A stretch of DNA of 64,000 nucleotides from Gammaproteobacteria bacterium 45_16_T64 (GCA_002162955.1 MABD01000047.1:2196-66195), one strand, 5' to 3'. Counted from the first letter of the stretch, positions 46,346-56,094 are shown. Numbers and translations: made by a program. The notes: a model not told the origin generated them from the sequence alone.

Positions 46346-47788
46346 CTATTTACCCTCTAATTGCTGGGCAACCAATCCCCCTAGTGTCACCACAGCCCAT
46401 TGAAATTGCGCATCCCAGGGCTGTGCAATATTAATTCGAAAGCACGATAAATACTTTTTGGTCGTTGAGAACATGGTTCCAGGCGCAATGCTAATCCCCT
46501 GAGACAACGCCGCTTCATACAGTCGCATTGAATCCAGTCCCTTTGAATCCAGTCCCTTTGGACACGCTACCCAAAGCACAAACCCGCCTGCCGGGCTACT
46601 GACACGCGTCCCGCTCGGAAACGACGCTTGGATCAATGCTCGAACTTTCGACAGTTGTTGCCTGTATTTACTACGTACTTCTCGTAAATAGCGATCATAT
46701 GAATGACTACATAAAAACTCGTAAATACCTCTCTGGGCCAAGGTAGGCGCTGAGAGACTGTTGACGTATTGAAAGTACTCAATCCTCTCTTGATGCTCTG
46801 ATGATACAACCCACCCCACCCGTAACCCAGGAGAAAGTGTCTTCGAAAAAGATGAGCAATAGATAACCGAGGGATCAAATGCTAACAAAGGCAGGGCCCG
46901 CCGATTACTCAGTCCCAAATCCCCATAAATATCGTCTTCAATCAATTGCACAGAATGGCGCTTTGATAGCTCAACTAATTCACGCTTAGCCTCGTCCTCC
47001 ATGCAATGACCTAATGGATTCCCATAATTTGGAATAACTACGCACGCCCTTACATCCCATTGTTCGTACGCTAATGTTAACGCAGGTAAACTAATACCTA
47101 TTTTTGAATCTGTCGGTATTTCAAGTGCTTGCAGCCCTAAGGACTCGATAACGTGCAATAAACCATAAAATGTTGGCGATTCTATGGCGACAATATCCCC
47201 TGGCTTCGTCACAGATTTTAACGCAAGCACTAATGCATTTTGACAACCACTGGTAATCACCACCCCGCTCGATCTCACCGTACAATCAAGGTCTTGCATA
47301 CGCTGTGCGATTACCCGTCGTAAGGGTTTGTATCCCGGTGCAAAGTCATAATGATCACTGTGCTCGCTATTGCCTTTACACACGTCCTTAAGGGCTCTAT
47401 TGATACCTTTAACAGCCAAATAGCTCTTATCGGGCACCGCAGCACCCAACTGCACAACCTCGGGAGTAAGCGCCGCACGCACAAGATTCATTACCCATTC
47501 GGATTGAGTCACTGGACTCGGCTTCAGCATAACCCTATCCAAATCCACCGGCTCATGAATTCGTTTGGTATCATTCAAAGCCGTCACATAGTGACCTGAC
47601 CGCTCTGCAGATTCGACTCGCCCTTGATCCTCCACCAATTTTAGCGCCTCTACAACGGTAGAAACACTCACCTGATAATGTTCAGCTAAACGCCGAACGC
47701 CAGGTAATCGTTCACCTGGCCGGTACATGCCGCCTTCTATCTCTTCCAGCAAGGCGTTAGCAATCCACTCATAACGCTTCAGTTTCAC
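46346..47788 (-). CDS. MocR-type regulator (GntR DNA-binding plus aminotransferase fold)
   Basis: A 480-residue regulator. The winged-helix domain is KLKRYEWIANALLEEIEGG, then RPGERLPGVRRLAEHYQVSV. An aminotransferase class I fold follows, with ITSGCQNALVLAL, VIPNYGNPLGH and the PLP Lys in YCSSFSKTLSPGLRVGW. MocR proteins usually control vitamin B6, GABA or amino acid genes with PLP as a cue. GTG 47788 has GAGGGG seven bases upstream and fits better than GTG 47803. It is divergent from a class IV aminotransferase gene, its likely target. A 15-base tandem duplication encodes KGLDSKGLDS near residue 420. Confidence 0.85.
   Translation of the reverse strand: MKLKRYEWIANALLEEIEGGMYRPGERLPGVRRLAEHYQVSVSTVVEALKLVEDQGRVESAERSGHYVTALNDTKRIHEPVDLDRVMLKPSPVTQSEWVMNLVRAALTPEVVQLGAAVPDKSYLAVKGINRALKDVCKGNSEHSDHYDFAPGYKPLRRVIAQRMQDLDCTVRSSGVVITSGCQNALVLALKSVTKPGDIVAIESPTFYGLLHVIESLGLQALEIPTDSKIGISLPALTLAYEQWDVRACVVIPNYGNPLGHCMEDEAKRELVELSKRHSVQLIEDDIYGDLGLSNRRALPLLAFDPSVIYCSSFSKTLSPGLRVGWVVSSEHQERIEYFQYVNSLSAPTLAQRGIYEFLCSHSYDRYLREVRSKYRQQLSKVRALIQASFPSGTRVSSPAGGFVLWVACPKGLDSKGLDSMRLYEAALSQGISIAPGTMFSTTKKYLSCFRINIAQPWDAQFQWAVVTLGGLVAQQLEGK
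46528..46557. repeat. 15-bp tandem duplication inside the MocR gene
   Basis: TTGAATCCAGTCCCT occurs twice in a row, at 46528-46542 and 46543-46557. It keeps the frame and doubles a five-residue block (KGLDS). This looks like recent slippage or local duplication. Confidence 0.85.
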
Positions 47789-47861
47789 TGTGTCACCCCT
47801 CACTCATCGATTAGCACAGATTACGAAAACACAAGCAGCACAGATTAAAACCAGCTTAACT

Positions 47862-47918
47862 GTACTGCTTTAATTTACTTCTATTGCATCTGTATCACTT
47901 AATGGATTCATCGTACTG
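47862..47918. promoter_or_regulatory. Repeated GTACTG hexamers in the MocR/aminotransferase gap
   Basis: GTACTG occurs at 47862-47867 and 47913-47918, 51 bases apart, so close to five helical turns. MocR regulators often bind direct repeats in such divergent gaps. Whether these hexamers are the operator is unknown. Confidence 0.3.
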
Positions 47919-47953
47919 TTATCTCACTCAAAACACCAACCAGGAAATTAGCA

Positions 47954-48844
47954 ATGAGCCAATCACAATTCCATAACAATACACTTTGCTGGCTAAACGG
48001 AGAGCAATGCCTACCTGCCAACGCCACCATTTCAATTTTTGATCATGGCGTACTCTACGGCGATGGGGTTTTTGAGGGGATTCGTTTTTATAACCACCAG
48101 CCTTTCTTACTGAACCAACACCTTGCCCGGCTACAACGGTCAGCACACCATATTGAGCTGGACATCCCCTTCAGTAATGAAAAGCTAACCGAGACAATTA
48201 ACACCTTATGTCTGCAAGCAGAATTCGCCGCTGGTTACATCCGGCTAGTGATTACCCGCGGTAAAGGAGGCCTTGGAATGAACCCTAAAAATTGCCACGA
48301 AGCCAACACGTTTATTATCGTTGCTGAATTGGAGATGATGCCGCCAGAAGCGTCAAACGCTGGAATATCAACAATCATTGCTAAAACCCAACGCATATCG
48401 TCCCGCGCACTGGATAGCCGAACAAAAAGTCTCAATTATTTGAATAATATACTGGCAAAACAAGAGGCGAACGCTGCGAACGCAGACGAAGCAATACTAC
48501 TGAACAGCCAAGGTAACGTCGCAGAAGCCTCGGCAGAGAACCTGTTTATCGTTAAGGACGATTGCCTCATCACTCCCCCCTGTCAAGATGGGGCGTTGGA
48601 GGGGATCACTCGCGGTACCCTATTATTCCTTGCGGACAAAATGGGCATTCCAACGGAAATTCGCTCCATTCCAGCGGCATCGTTATTAACCGCTGACGAG
48701 GTTTTTCTTTGCGGTACAGGGGCCAGAATAGTACCGGTACGTTGTATTGATGAAATAGAAACTGCCAACTGCCCAGGGCCTATATTCAATCAACTCAACC
48801 TATCCTACAGCCACTTTGTCGAAGAACAAACCTTATCGAAATAG
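47954..48844 (+). CDS. Class IV aminotransferase, branched-chain type
   Basis: A 296-residue PLP enzyme of fold type IV (branched-chain aminotransferase, D-amino acid aminotransferase, aminodeoxychorismate lyase group). It starts CWLNGEQCLP, with SIFDHGVLYGDGVFEGIRFY. The PLP Lys is K158 in RTKSLNYLN. Later segments include VAEASAENLFIV and LCGTGARIVPV. The GDGVFEGIR block and length favour a branched-chain aminotransferase (IlvE-like). AGGAAAT precedes the ATG. It is divergent from the MocR gene. Confidence 0.82.
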   Translation: MSQSQFHNNTLCWLNGEQCLPANATISIFDHGVLYGDGVFEGIRFYNHQPFLLNQHLARLQRSAHHIELDIPFSNEKLTETINTLCLQAEFAAGYIRLVITRGKGGLGMNPKNCHEANTFIIVAELEMMPPEASNAGISTIIAKTQRISSRALDSRTKSLNYLNNILAKQEANAANADEAILLNSQGNVAEASAENLFIVKDDCLITPPCQDGALEGITRGTLLFLADKMGIPTEIRSIPAASLLTADEVFLCGTGARIVPVRCIDEIETANCPGPIFNQLNLSYSHFVEEQTLSK

Positions 48845-48847
48845 ACC

Positions 48848-49093
48848 TTAATGGATACTAAAAGGTGCTGGGGTGCTCATCACGCCATCTGGATCAATAT
48901 CCACTTTGACGTACGCTAGGCCATCGGCACTGTTCTTAAGCTCCATCTGATCTTCTAGGCTTAATGCTGGCCCGGTGAATTCAGAAGGACCGGCTGAGGA
49001 CTCGTAGTGTCTCAACTTATTACGAATAGATGCTACGGTTGCTGGTGAACGTTTGCTGACTTCTTCTTCGCGCTTAATAGTGAACCATCTCAT
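48848..49093 (-). CDS. Small orphan protein, family A (paralogue at 38115)
   Basis: An 81-residue cytoplasmic protein of unknown function. MRWF opens it, a charged segment follows, then ASIRNKLRHYESSAG and EFTGPAL. These match the order and key residues of the protein at 38115. The C-terminal third (LAYVKVDIDPDGVMSTP) is present only here. ATG 49093 is used rather than 49174 because GAGG lies nine bases before it and the shorter frame aligns with the paralogue. Its stop lies three bases from the end of the class IV aminotransferase gene. Confidence 0.65.
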   Translation of the reverse strand: MRWFTIKREEEVSKRSPATVASIRNKLRHYESSAGPSEFTGPALSLEDQMELKNSADGLAYVKVDIDPDGVMSTPAPFSIH

Positions 49094-49242
49094 TGTCTTT
49101 GCCTCTTTACCGTGATTTATGTGTCTTGCTTGGTAAAGAATTTTGGCAGAACTGGAATAAAGCACTAGCTTCATATTACCGATAACTTTTGTGATCTATG
49201 CACAAAAGTTATCATTTGCTTCCTTATTTATAACATTCAAGG

Positions 49243-50196
49243 TCAAGAAACGTACAAAAAAGCCTCCACAGGCTCAATAGACCCAATATGCCCCAAAACT
49301 AAGTTGGTTAACTTGGCGGTTAACCCGGGAGGTAAATCATGTCCCATGCCGGGAATAATGGATAACTTAGCCCCTGGAATTGACTTTGCACTGTGACGGC
49401 CCCCCTGCGACCTCACCAAGGGGTCTCGGTCACCATGAATAACTAATGTCGGTGCGATTACCGCCTTCAACCGCTTTGAAAAACCACCTGTCGCCAATAT
49501 TGCCATTTGATGCATTGGCCCTGCCATCGGCCGCCTTGCTCTGGCGTTCGCTCGACGTACATCAAATGCCAAGACATCCCGATGCACTCTGTAATCTGGA
49601 CTTTGCAGCTTATCCATCACATCCACTGACGCTTTCACTTTCGCTTGTTCGGTGTTGTCCCTTGGCGGCTTCACGAGTCCCAACAACACATCCCACCGTG
49701 GGCCAGGGATATGGGGTTCATTGGTCGTAGACATTATTGACGTCAAACTCAGTACCCGCTGTGGATAATCCGCTGCCGCTAGCTGGGCTATCATTCCCCC
49801 CATAGAAACACCAACCCAATGTGCCTGCTCCACACCCAGGGCATCAAGCACTCCCACAGCATCTAAAACTAACGTGTCCAAGTCGTACTCCGCATCCACT
49901 TTAAAACCCAGTCGATAACGGACAAAGCTCTGCAAAATAGGTGGCGCTGATTTTACATGACTGCGCGTCGTCAACCCCGTCTCGCGGTTATCGAAACGAA
50001 TCACCCTAAACCCCTGCGCAACCCAGGCCTGGCACATTGCGTCAGGCCAATGTATCAATTGCATAGCCATTCCGCATACCAAGAACATTACAGGATCGCT
50101 CGGATTCCCAAGATCTTCATAATAAACAGAAATTCCATTCGTATTTACATAACCTGTTCTTAATGTCTCATCACTCACTACCTTCACTGTAATCAC
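49243..50196 (-). CDS. Alpha/beta hydrolase
   Basis: A 317-residue hydrolase. The nucleophile is S131 in WVGVSMGGMIAQ. The acid is likely Asp in VIHGDRDPLV and the His in GMGHDLP. The N-terminal VNTNGISVYYEDLGNPSDP is typical of esterase/haloalkane-type hydrolases. A GTG start overlaps the upstream dehydrogenase stop by four bases, so it is the third gene of a coupled operon. Substrate is unknown, but the neighbours suggest lipids or alcohols. Confidence 0.82.
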   Translation of the reverse strand: MITVKVVSDETLRTGYVNTNGISVYYEDLGNPSDPVMFLVCGMAMQLIHWPDAMCQAWVAQGFRVIRFDNRETGLTTRSHVKSAPPILQSFVRYRLGFKVDAEYDLDTLVLDAVGVLDALGVEQAHWVGVSMGGMIAQLAAADYPQRVLSLTSIMSTTNEPHIPGPRWDVLLGLVKPPRDNTEQAKVKASVDVMDKLQSPDYRVHRDVLAFDVRRANARARRPMAGPMHQMAILATGGFSKRLKAVIAPTLVIHGDRDPLVRSQGGRHSAKSIPGAKLSIIPGMGHDLPPGLTAKLTNLVLGHIGSIEPVEAFLYVS

Positions 50197-51017
50197 CCCA
50201 TCGCTCGACGTATTAATTTTTGATAGCCCGTTGGCAATATACGTTGGATAAGGTCTCCAATTTTGGCATCGATTCCCACCAAGATTCGCGGTGAGTTATC
50301 TAACAGTCCCTTCAAAATAATCTGCGCTGCTTGCTCTGGGGTTGTTCTTGCCAGTGTGTCATTAAATTCCTTCTTCATTTGATCCGCTGAGCGTTGTTTA
50401 CCAACCATACCCACTATTTTCCCACTGTTAGCGATATTGGTTTTTACGCCACCGGGGTGCACACAACTTACGTTAACGGAGGACTTTTCGATTTCTAATT
50501 CCATTCGCAAACTTTCGCTAAACCCCTTTACTGCAAACTTTGCTGCGTTATACGCCGACTGATTCGGGATTGCGATCAATCCAAAGAGGCTAGATACATT
50601 AACAATATGCCCCCAATCACTTTGTTTTAAGTATGGTAAAAATGCTTTGCTTCCATATACCACACCCCAAAAATTAATATCCATCAGCCACTGAAAATCT
50701 TTGTCGGCTGTCTGCTCGACACTTCCCGACAAAGCAACGCCCGCATTATTTATCACGGCGTTCACCCGACCAAAATGTGAATTAACCCTATCGGCCCATT
50801 GATACACGGACGCTGAATCCGCGACATCAACAGTATCGATTATTACGTCCTCTGCCCCCAACGTTAAGCAATGAGAGCGCAAAGATTCCAAGGCATCGCC
50901 ACTAATATCGCTCAATGCCAAACAGGCCTTATTCTTTGCTAAGGTCTCTGCTAAGGCTTCCCCTATACCGGAAGCCGCCCCAGTTATTGCTATTACCGCA
51001 TGTTCAAATCGTTTCAT
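50193..51017 (-). CDS. Short-chain dehydrogenase/reductase
   Basis: A 274-residue classical SDR. The nucleotide-binding site is ITGAASGIGEALAE, with NNAG in VINNAGVALSG. Catalytic Ser is in NVSSLFG and the Tyr/Lys pair in YNAAKFAVKG. The C-terminal tail is longer than in minimal SDRs, with RILPTGYQKLI. ATG 51017 is preferred over TTG 51023: it has GGGAG about nine bases before it. It lies between the metal-dependent hydrolase and the alpha/beta hydrolase in a single transcript. Confidence 0.85.
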   Translation of the reverse strand: MKRFEHAVIAITGAASGIGEALAETLAKNKACLALSDISGDALESLRSHCLTLGAEDVIIDTVDVADSASVYQWADRVNSHFGRVNAVINNAGVALSGSVEQTADKDFQWLMDINFWGVVYGSKAFLPYLKQSDWGHIVNVSSLFGLIAIPNQSAYNAAKFAVKGFSESLRMELEIEKSSVNVSCVHPGGVKTNIANSGKIVGMVGKQRSADQMKKEFNDTLARTTPEQAAQIILKGLLDNSPRILVGIDAKIGDLIQRILPTGYQKLIRRAMG

Positions 51018-51019
51018 TC

Positions 51020-51904
51020 TCAAATAGCTCCCGTGGAATATTGACTATTCTTCTCTATGGTTTCTAAATCTGTCTCTACAGAATAGCCCCGAGCGCGCTT
51101 CCAATCATCTATTAAATGACGATTATCATTGTCCCAGGGGTGAAAGTCCTTACGAAAATAGTCAAGGTAAGGGCCAACAATATTTCTTGCCAATCCACCT
51201 TTACCTAAGAAAAATTTCGCAGCCCCTACCACATCTTTAATACTCGGCACCTTCTTCGCCCAACGTAATAGCGACAATTGATAAAGACTCACTTGCCACA
51301 CAAACAATAGCGTTTGTATCCCCATTACTATATGCAGGCGGCGGCGCTGACCAACACATGATTGATACACTTCAAATGCTACCGACTTATGTTCAATTTC
51401 CTCTACCGCATGCCATAACAACAGTTCCCTAACCGATGGCGTAAGCGGCTCTAGTATGTGTGGGTTATTCAACAAATATTCAGCCATCACAGCAGTAATA
51501 TGTTCCATGCCAACGGTCGACGCCAAGAAGTCCCTTGAATCTAGCCGCCCCTTGTCTTCAGTAATCTTCTTTTCTAGGTCTTTCTCAATACGAGTGGCGA
51601 ACAATCCCAGTTCATCCAGCGCGATGTTGACCTGTTTATGCTGATAACTATGCTGGCCCTCTTGGCCGATAAAACCCTTTATTTGCTCTAGCAATTCCGG
51701 ATCTGATACTTGGTCCCGATACAGTCGGATAGAGTCTATGAAACCTTTTTCTCCAGGAGGAAATGTCCCCGACAGCGCTGCCATATAGGTGCTTATAATA
51801 GAATTGTTGGCGTAGAAAAACTTCTCAGTGACATCACTAAACGGAAAGTCCATTTTTCTCGGTTTTATCTCTGGCGTATCCTTAATTGGCTGCATCGCTG
51901 TCAT
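51020..51904 (-). CDS. Predicted metal-dependent hydrolase of the PF10118 type
   Basis: A 294-residue helical protein. It carries FIGQEGQHSYQHKQVN and HAVEEIEHKSVAFEVYQ, the two His/Glu-rich segments of the PF10118 family, which can bind a di-metal centre as in ferritin-like oxygenases. The actual reaction is unknown. ATG 51904 has GAGGAG six bases upstream. It is the first gene of an operon with an SDR and an alpha/beta hydrolase, and it is divergent from an AraC regulator. Confidence 0.78.
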   Translation of the reverse strand: MTAMQPIKDTPEIKPRKMDFPFSDVTEKFFYANNSIISTYMAALSGTFPPGEKGFIDSIRLYRDQVSDPELLEQIKGFIGQEGQHSYQHKQVNIALDELGLFATRIEKDLEKKITEDKGRLDSRDFLASTVGMEHITAVMAEYLLNNPHILEPLTPSVRELLLWHAVEEIEHKSVAFEVYQSCVGQRRRLHIVMGIQTLLFVWQVSLYQLSLLRWAKKVPSIKDVVGAAKFFLGKGGLARNIVGPYLDYFRKDFHPWDNDNRHLIDDWKRARGYSVETDLETIEKNSQYSTGAI

Positions 51905-51971
51905 ATTAAACTCCTCAAAAACAGTAATTTACAATATAACCTTGCCTTACTCGGTCATCTGCTTTCTACTA

Positions 51972-51997
51972 TCTACTGTAGTTAACGTAGATATAAT
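51972..51997 (+). promoter_or_regulatory. Candidate promoter and operator of the AraC regulator gene
   Basis: TATAAT at 51992-51997 is a perfect -10 sequence about 36 bases before the AraC ATG. Just upstream an inverted repeat TCTAC (51972-51976) and GTAGA (51987-51991) overlaps the expected spacer. It may be an operator. No good -35 is visible. Confidence 0.45.
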
Positions 51998-52032
51998 GTT
52001 TAATTGTGTCTAATTTATGGTGATATGGGGCC

Positions 52033-53088
52033 ATGTCAGAAAATTTTGAAACAATCGGGGACGGGGATTTTGCGATTTCGGGTGACTATTTAATTGCCCT
52101 AAATGAATATGCTTCTGAATATGGTATGACACCACAACAGGTGCTAAAGGATACCGCCATTCCATTAAATGCGTTGATAAAGCCGAACATACGGATTCGT
52201 CATCGTTCAATGGATCAGTTGGTAAGAAATATCATCACTGGGCTCAGCGATCCACTCCTGCCAATTCGATATGGTAAACGTCTTACTATTTCCCGTCACG
52301 GCGTCTTGGGTTTTGCGGCACAAAGCAGCCGTACATTACTTGAGGCCTCAACGTTACTGATCGATTTTATTCAAACCCGTTCCGGCGGCGGAGAACGAAT
52401 TCACTTTGAAATATTGAACGATCAAGCACTACTAAGCTTCCATGCCGAAGACACAAGCATTGGGTCTGACGTTGCTTTGTTTCATGTGCTTTCAGTATTT
52501 ACCAGTATCGAAAACATCGGACGCCTGCTAACAGGCACCACCCATACCCATGTCGACACTGAGATCCGCGTTAGCTTCGACAAACCCTGTGATATTCCAA
52601 AAGAGATATTATCTCCCGGCCTCGTGCTTAAATTCAATCAAAAAAGCAATCAACTATGCTGCCCGATGAGTTATCTAAAAACACCGCTAGCATCGGCTAA
52701 TCCCGCATTATTCGATGAGGCAAAAAAAGAATGTGAAAGTGAATTAAGTTACTTAAACCTCACTTCTGACATCACCACCCAAGTACGCTCTATTTTTCGT
52801 GGCCACCAAGGTAAATCCCCCACCATTGATTTGGTCGCTGAACAGATGAACGTATCAACCAGAACACTCAAGAGAAAACTGCACGATGCCGGCACCACGT
52901 ATCAAAAAATAAAAGATTCTGAACGATTCACCCACGCCATCCGTTTACTTGAGCATACCCAAGAAACCATGGAAAGAATTGCAGAGACTTTGGGTTATAG
53001 TGATGCCAGCAACTTTACCAAAGCCTTCAAAAACTGGGCTGAAATGTCCCCTAATGAATACCGCATACGAACAACAAAAGAATCGTAG
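52033..53088 (+). CDS. AraC-family transcriptional regulator
   Basis: A 351-residue regulator. The first 220 residues match the arabinose-binding-type N-terminal domain of AraC relatives with LGFAAQSSRTLLEA and MSYLKTPLASANPALF. The C-terminal DNA-binding domain has two helix-turn-helix units, TIDLVAEQMNVSTRTLKRKL and RIAETLGYSDASNFTKAFKN, ending in SPNEYR. It is transcribed away from the PF10118-SDR-hydrolase operon, 128 bases apart, and is its likely regulator. The inducer is unknown. Confidence 0.88.
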   Translation: MSENFETIGDGDFAISGDYLIALNEYASEYGMTPQQVLKDTAIPLNALIKPNIRIRHRSMDQLVRNIITGLSDPLLPIRYGKRLTISRHGVLGFAAQSSRTLLEASTLLIDFIQTRSGGGERIHFEILNDQALLSFHAEDTSIGSDVALFHVLSVFTSIENIGRLLTGTTHTHVDTEIRVSFDKPCDIPKEILSPGLVLKFNQKSNQLCCPMSYLKTPLASANPALFDEAKKECESELSYLNLTSDITTQVRSIFRGHQGKSPTIDLVAEQMNVSTRTLKRKLHDAGTTYQKIKDSERFTHAIRLLEHTQETMERIAETLGYSDASNFTKAFKNWAEMSPNEYRIRTTKES

Positions 53089-53106
53089 TGTATCCTTTGA
53101 AATGAA

Positions 53107-53140
53107 TAAAAAAAGCCGCTATAAATAGCGGCTTTTTTTA
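53107..53140. terminator. Bidirectional Rho-independent terminator
   Basis: A near-perfect palindrome, GCCGCTA / TAGCGGC with flanking A and T runs, has a short TAAA loop. It lies between the convergent AraC and ilvD genes and can end both transcripts. Confidence 0.92.
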
Positions 53141-53169
53141 TTCTGCAGGAAAGTGTTCGACTTGATTAT

Positions 53170-55023
53170 CTACTTTCCTAATAAGGATACATCCCTAACG
53201 CCACCACGATCAGCACTGGTAGCCATTGCCGCATAGGCCTTAAGGGCCGCACTTACCTTACGAGGCCGATCTTCAGCTGGCAACCAGCCATCCTGCCCCT
53301 TGGCGTCCATGGTTTGACGACGTTGAGATAACTCATCATCAGAAATCAATACATTGATGGTTCGGTTCGGAATATCAATTTTGATTTTATCGCCCTCTTC
53401 CACCAGACCGATAGCACCACCTGCTGCGGCTTCTGGGGAAACATGACCAATTGATAACCCTGACGTTCCCCCTGAGAAGCGGCCATCCGTCAATAATGCA
53501 CAGGCCTTACCAAGACCTTTAGACTTCAGGTAACTGGTGGGATACAGCATTTCTTGCATTCCTGGGCCACCTTTGGGACCTTCGTAGCGAATAATCACAA
53601 TATCGCCCTCAATCACTTCATCTGCCAGAATACCTTTTACCGCAGAATCTTGGCTCTCAAAGATCCTCGCGTTGCCTTCAAAAACAAGAATACTTTCATC
53701 AACACCCGCTGATTTAACCACACAGCCTTTCTCTGCGATGTTGCCCGTCAATACCGCTAATCCACCTTCCAATGAATAAGCGTTTTCAATTGAGCGAATA
53801 CAACCATTGGCACGATCATCATCAACGGTATCCCAGCGACAATCTTGACTAAACGCTGTTTGAGTGGGAATACCTGCAGGGCCAGCTCTAAAGAACGAAT
53901 GTAATTTGGGATCATCATTCAATGTGATATCCCACTTCTTCAGAGCATCCTTCAACGTCGGACTATGGATCGTTGAGGTATCTGTATTCAACAAACCAGC
54001 ACGATCCAACTCTCCTAAGATCGCCATGATACCGCCGGCCCGATGCACGTCTTCAACATGGTACTCCGGCGTATTCGGAGCAACCTTGCATAATTGCGGC
54101 ACCTTTCTGGACATGCGATCAATATCGTCCATACCAAAATCCACTTCGGCTTCTTGTGCAGCAGCCATTAGGTGAAGAATGGTATTGGTAGACCCACCCA
54201 TCGCAATATCAAGCGTAATGGCATTTTCGAACGCATCAAACGAAGCAATATTTCGTGGTAGTACCGACTCATCATCTTGCTCGTAATACCGGCGGGTAAT
54301 ATCGACAATAATTTTACCCGCTTCTTCAAATAACCCACGACGATCAGCATGAGTTGCTAATGTCGTACCGTTACCCGGTAACGAAAGCCCCAAAGCCTCT
54401 GTAAGACAATTCATGGAATTGGCTGTGAACATACCGGAACATGAACCACAGGTAGGACATGCGCTGCGCTCATACTCTTCGGCTTGTTCATCCGATACTG
54501 AAGGATCTACGGCTGCAACCATGGCATCAACAAGGTCTAACTTGATGATTTTATCTGACAATTTTGTTTTGCCGGCTTCCATAGGGCCGCCGGACACAAA
54601 TATTGTTGGGATATTCAATCGCAGCGAAGCCATTAACATTCCAGGGGTTATTTTATCACAGTTGGAAATACACACGAGGGCATCAGCACAATGGGCGTTC
54701 GCCATATATTCCACAGAGTCAGCGATAAGATCCCGTGATGGCAAACTATAGAGCATTCCATCATGGCCCATTGCGATGCCGTCATCAATTGCAATGGTAT
54801 TAAATTCTTTTGCTACACCACCTGCTTTTTCAATTTCTCGCGCCACCAACTGCCCCATATCCTTAAGATGGACGTGACCAGGCACAAACTGAGTGAAGGA
54901 GTTAACCACGGCAATTATCGGTTTTTTAAAATCCTCATCTTTCATACCAGTCGCACGCCATAGGGCACGCGCACCAGCCATATTACGACCATGAGTGGAG
55001 GTTTTAGAACGATAAACAGGCAT
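53170..55023 (-). CDS. ilvD: Dihydroxy-acid dehydratase
   Basis: A 617-residue iron-sulfur dehydratase. It makes the 2-oxoacids of valine and isoleucine from the dihydroxy acids, in the cytoplasm. Cluster Cys are in [11 protein letters not shown] and [11 protein letters not shown]. Other signatures are [16 protein letters not shown] and [20 protein letters not shown]. Length equals E. coli IlvD (616). AAGGAG is six bases before the ATG. Only ilvD is here; no ilvE or ilvC is adjacent, although a class IV aminotransferase lies at 47954. Confidence 0.97.
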   Translation of the reverse strand: MPVYRSKTSTHGRNMAGARALWRATGMKDEDFKKPIIAVVNSFTQFVPGHVHLKDMGQLVAREIEKAGGVAKEFNTIAIDDGIAMGHDGMLYSLPSRDLIADSVEYMANAHCADALVCISNCDKITPGMLMASLRLNIPTIFVSGGPMEAGKTKLSDKIIKLDLVDAMVAAVDPSVSDEQAEEYERSACPTCGSCSGMFTANSMNCLTEALGLSLPGNGTTLATHADRRGLFEEAGKIIVDITRRYYEQDDESVLPRNIASFDAFENAITLDIAMGGSTNTILHLMAAAQEAEVDFGMDDIDRMSRKVPQLCKVAPNTPEYHVEDVHRAGGIMAILGELDRAGLLNTDTSTIHSPTLKDALKKWDITLNDDPKLHSFFRAGPAGIPTQTAFSQDCRWDTVDDDRANGCIRSIENAYSLEGGLAVLTGNIAEKGCVVKSAGVDESILVFEGNARIFESQDSAVKGILADEVIEGDIVIIRYEGPKGGPGMQEMLYPTSYLKSKGLGKACALLTDGRFSGGTSGLSIGHVSPEAAAGGAIGLVEEGDKIKIDIPNRTINVLISDDELSQRRQTMDAKGQDGWLPAEDRPRKVSAALKAYAAMATSADRGGVRDVSLLGK

Positions 55024-55109
55024 TGCCTTCTCCTTAGATTACAGATGTATCAAAAACGCACAGGATAGCAGGAAAGGCTAGTAAACATAAGGGGTAGACG
55101 AAGATCGAT

Positions 55110-56054
55110 TTATTCCGGATTTAGCCACGCGGCCCCAAAAACCCCCGCAGAGTCTCCCAGCTTCGCAGGGACTACCGGGGTTTCAAACTGACCAGAAAAT
55201 ATATAAGGTTCCATTCGCTGAGCCAACCCTTCATATATTTCTGGTATCGTCGACATTCCGCCCCCTAAAACAATCAGCCTAGGATCAAGTATATTGACAA
55301 TATAGCTCAAGGAACAGGCCAATTGCTCCGAATACATCCGCCAGATGGATAAAGATGCCTCGTCCCTACTTCGCACCCCCCGGAGAATAGCTTTAGACGA
55401 ACGCACATCACCGAAGCGTAACTGATAGCTCAACGCCAAACCTGGCCCAGACAAATATGTTTCGACACAATCATTACGCCCACAATAACAAGCACGACCT
55501 TTTTCGGTGACAGGCAACAAGGCTAAAGCACTCTCTGGTAATGGATTATGACCCCACTCTCCAGCAATACCATGTAACCCTATTAAAGGTTGCCCTCTAA
55601 CGATAATTCCTGCACCAACCCCAGTACCGAGAATGACACCAAATACGGTTTCTGGAATTCCCTCATCAAACATATCAACACCCTGACCAGAGAGCGTCTC
55701 CGCTAATGCAAAGCAATTGGCATCATTAGCCATATATACTGCGCAACCAAGTAACGTTTCTAGGTCCCGCTTAAGTGGCATTCCATTCAGCACAGTAGAA
55801 TTACAGTTCTTCATAACGGGTACAGGTGACCCCTTCATAGAATACAAGGAACCGGGGGTACCAATACCTACTGATGCGCTCAGCGGCACACCTGCCTGTT
55901 GCTGAGCCAACATCACTAACGACGCTATTGCTTCTAACGTGGCAGTATAATCTGCGTGAGGGGTTCGCACTCGACGACGCCACACTTCCTTGCCCACACC
56001 ATCCAATACGATGGCCTCAATTTTAGTACCACCCAGATCAATTCCTACTTTCAC
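55110..56054 (-). CDS. ROK-family sugar kinase
   Basis: A 314-residue ROK kinase. The phosphate-binding motif is GIDLGGTKIEAI at 4-15. The zinc motif is CYCGRNDCVETYLSG, and the conserved EWGHNPL carries the Glu/His pair. The catalytic Asp is in ANDANCFALAE. The likely substrate is fructose, N-acetylglucosamine or mannose, as in Mak and NagK; the sequence does not decide. The start is GTG 56054. No sugar transport or metabolism genes are adjacent. Confidence 0.88.
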   Translation of the reverse strand: MKVGIDLGGTKIEAIVLDGVGKEVWRRRVRTPHADYTATLEAIASLVMLAQQQAGVPLSASVGIGTPGSLYSMKGSPVPVMKNCNSTVLNGMPLKRDLETLLGCAVYMANDANCFALAETLSGQGVDMFDEGIPETVFGVILGTGVGAGIIVRGQPLIGLHGIAGEWGHNPLPESALALLPVTEKGRACYCGRNDCVETYLSGPGLALSYQLRFGDVRSSKAILRGVRSRDEASLSIWRMYSEQLACSLSYIVNILDPRLIVLGGGMSTIPEIYEGLAQRMEPYIFSGQFETPVVPAKLGDSAGVFGAAWLNPE

Positions 56055-56094
56055 ACATATTACTCACTACACTGAAAAACGGATAACAAATGAA

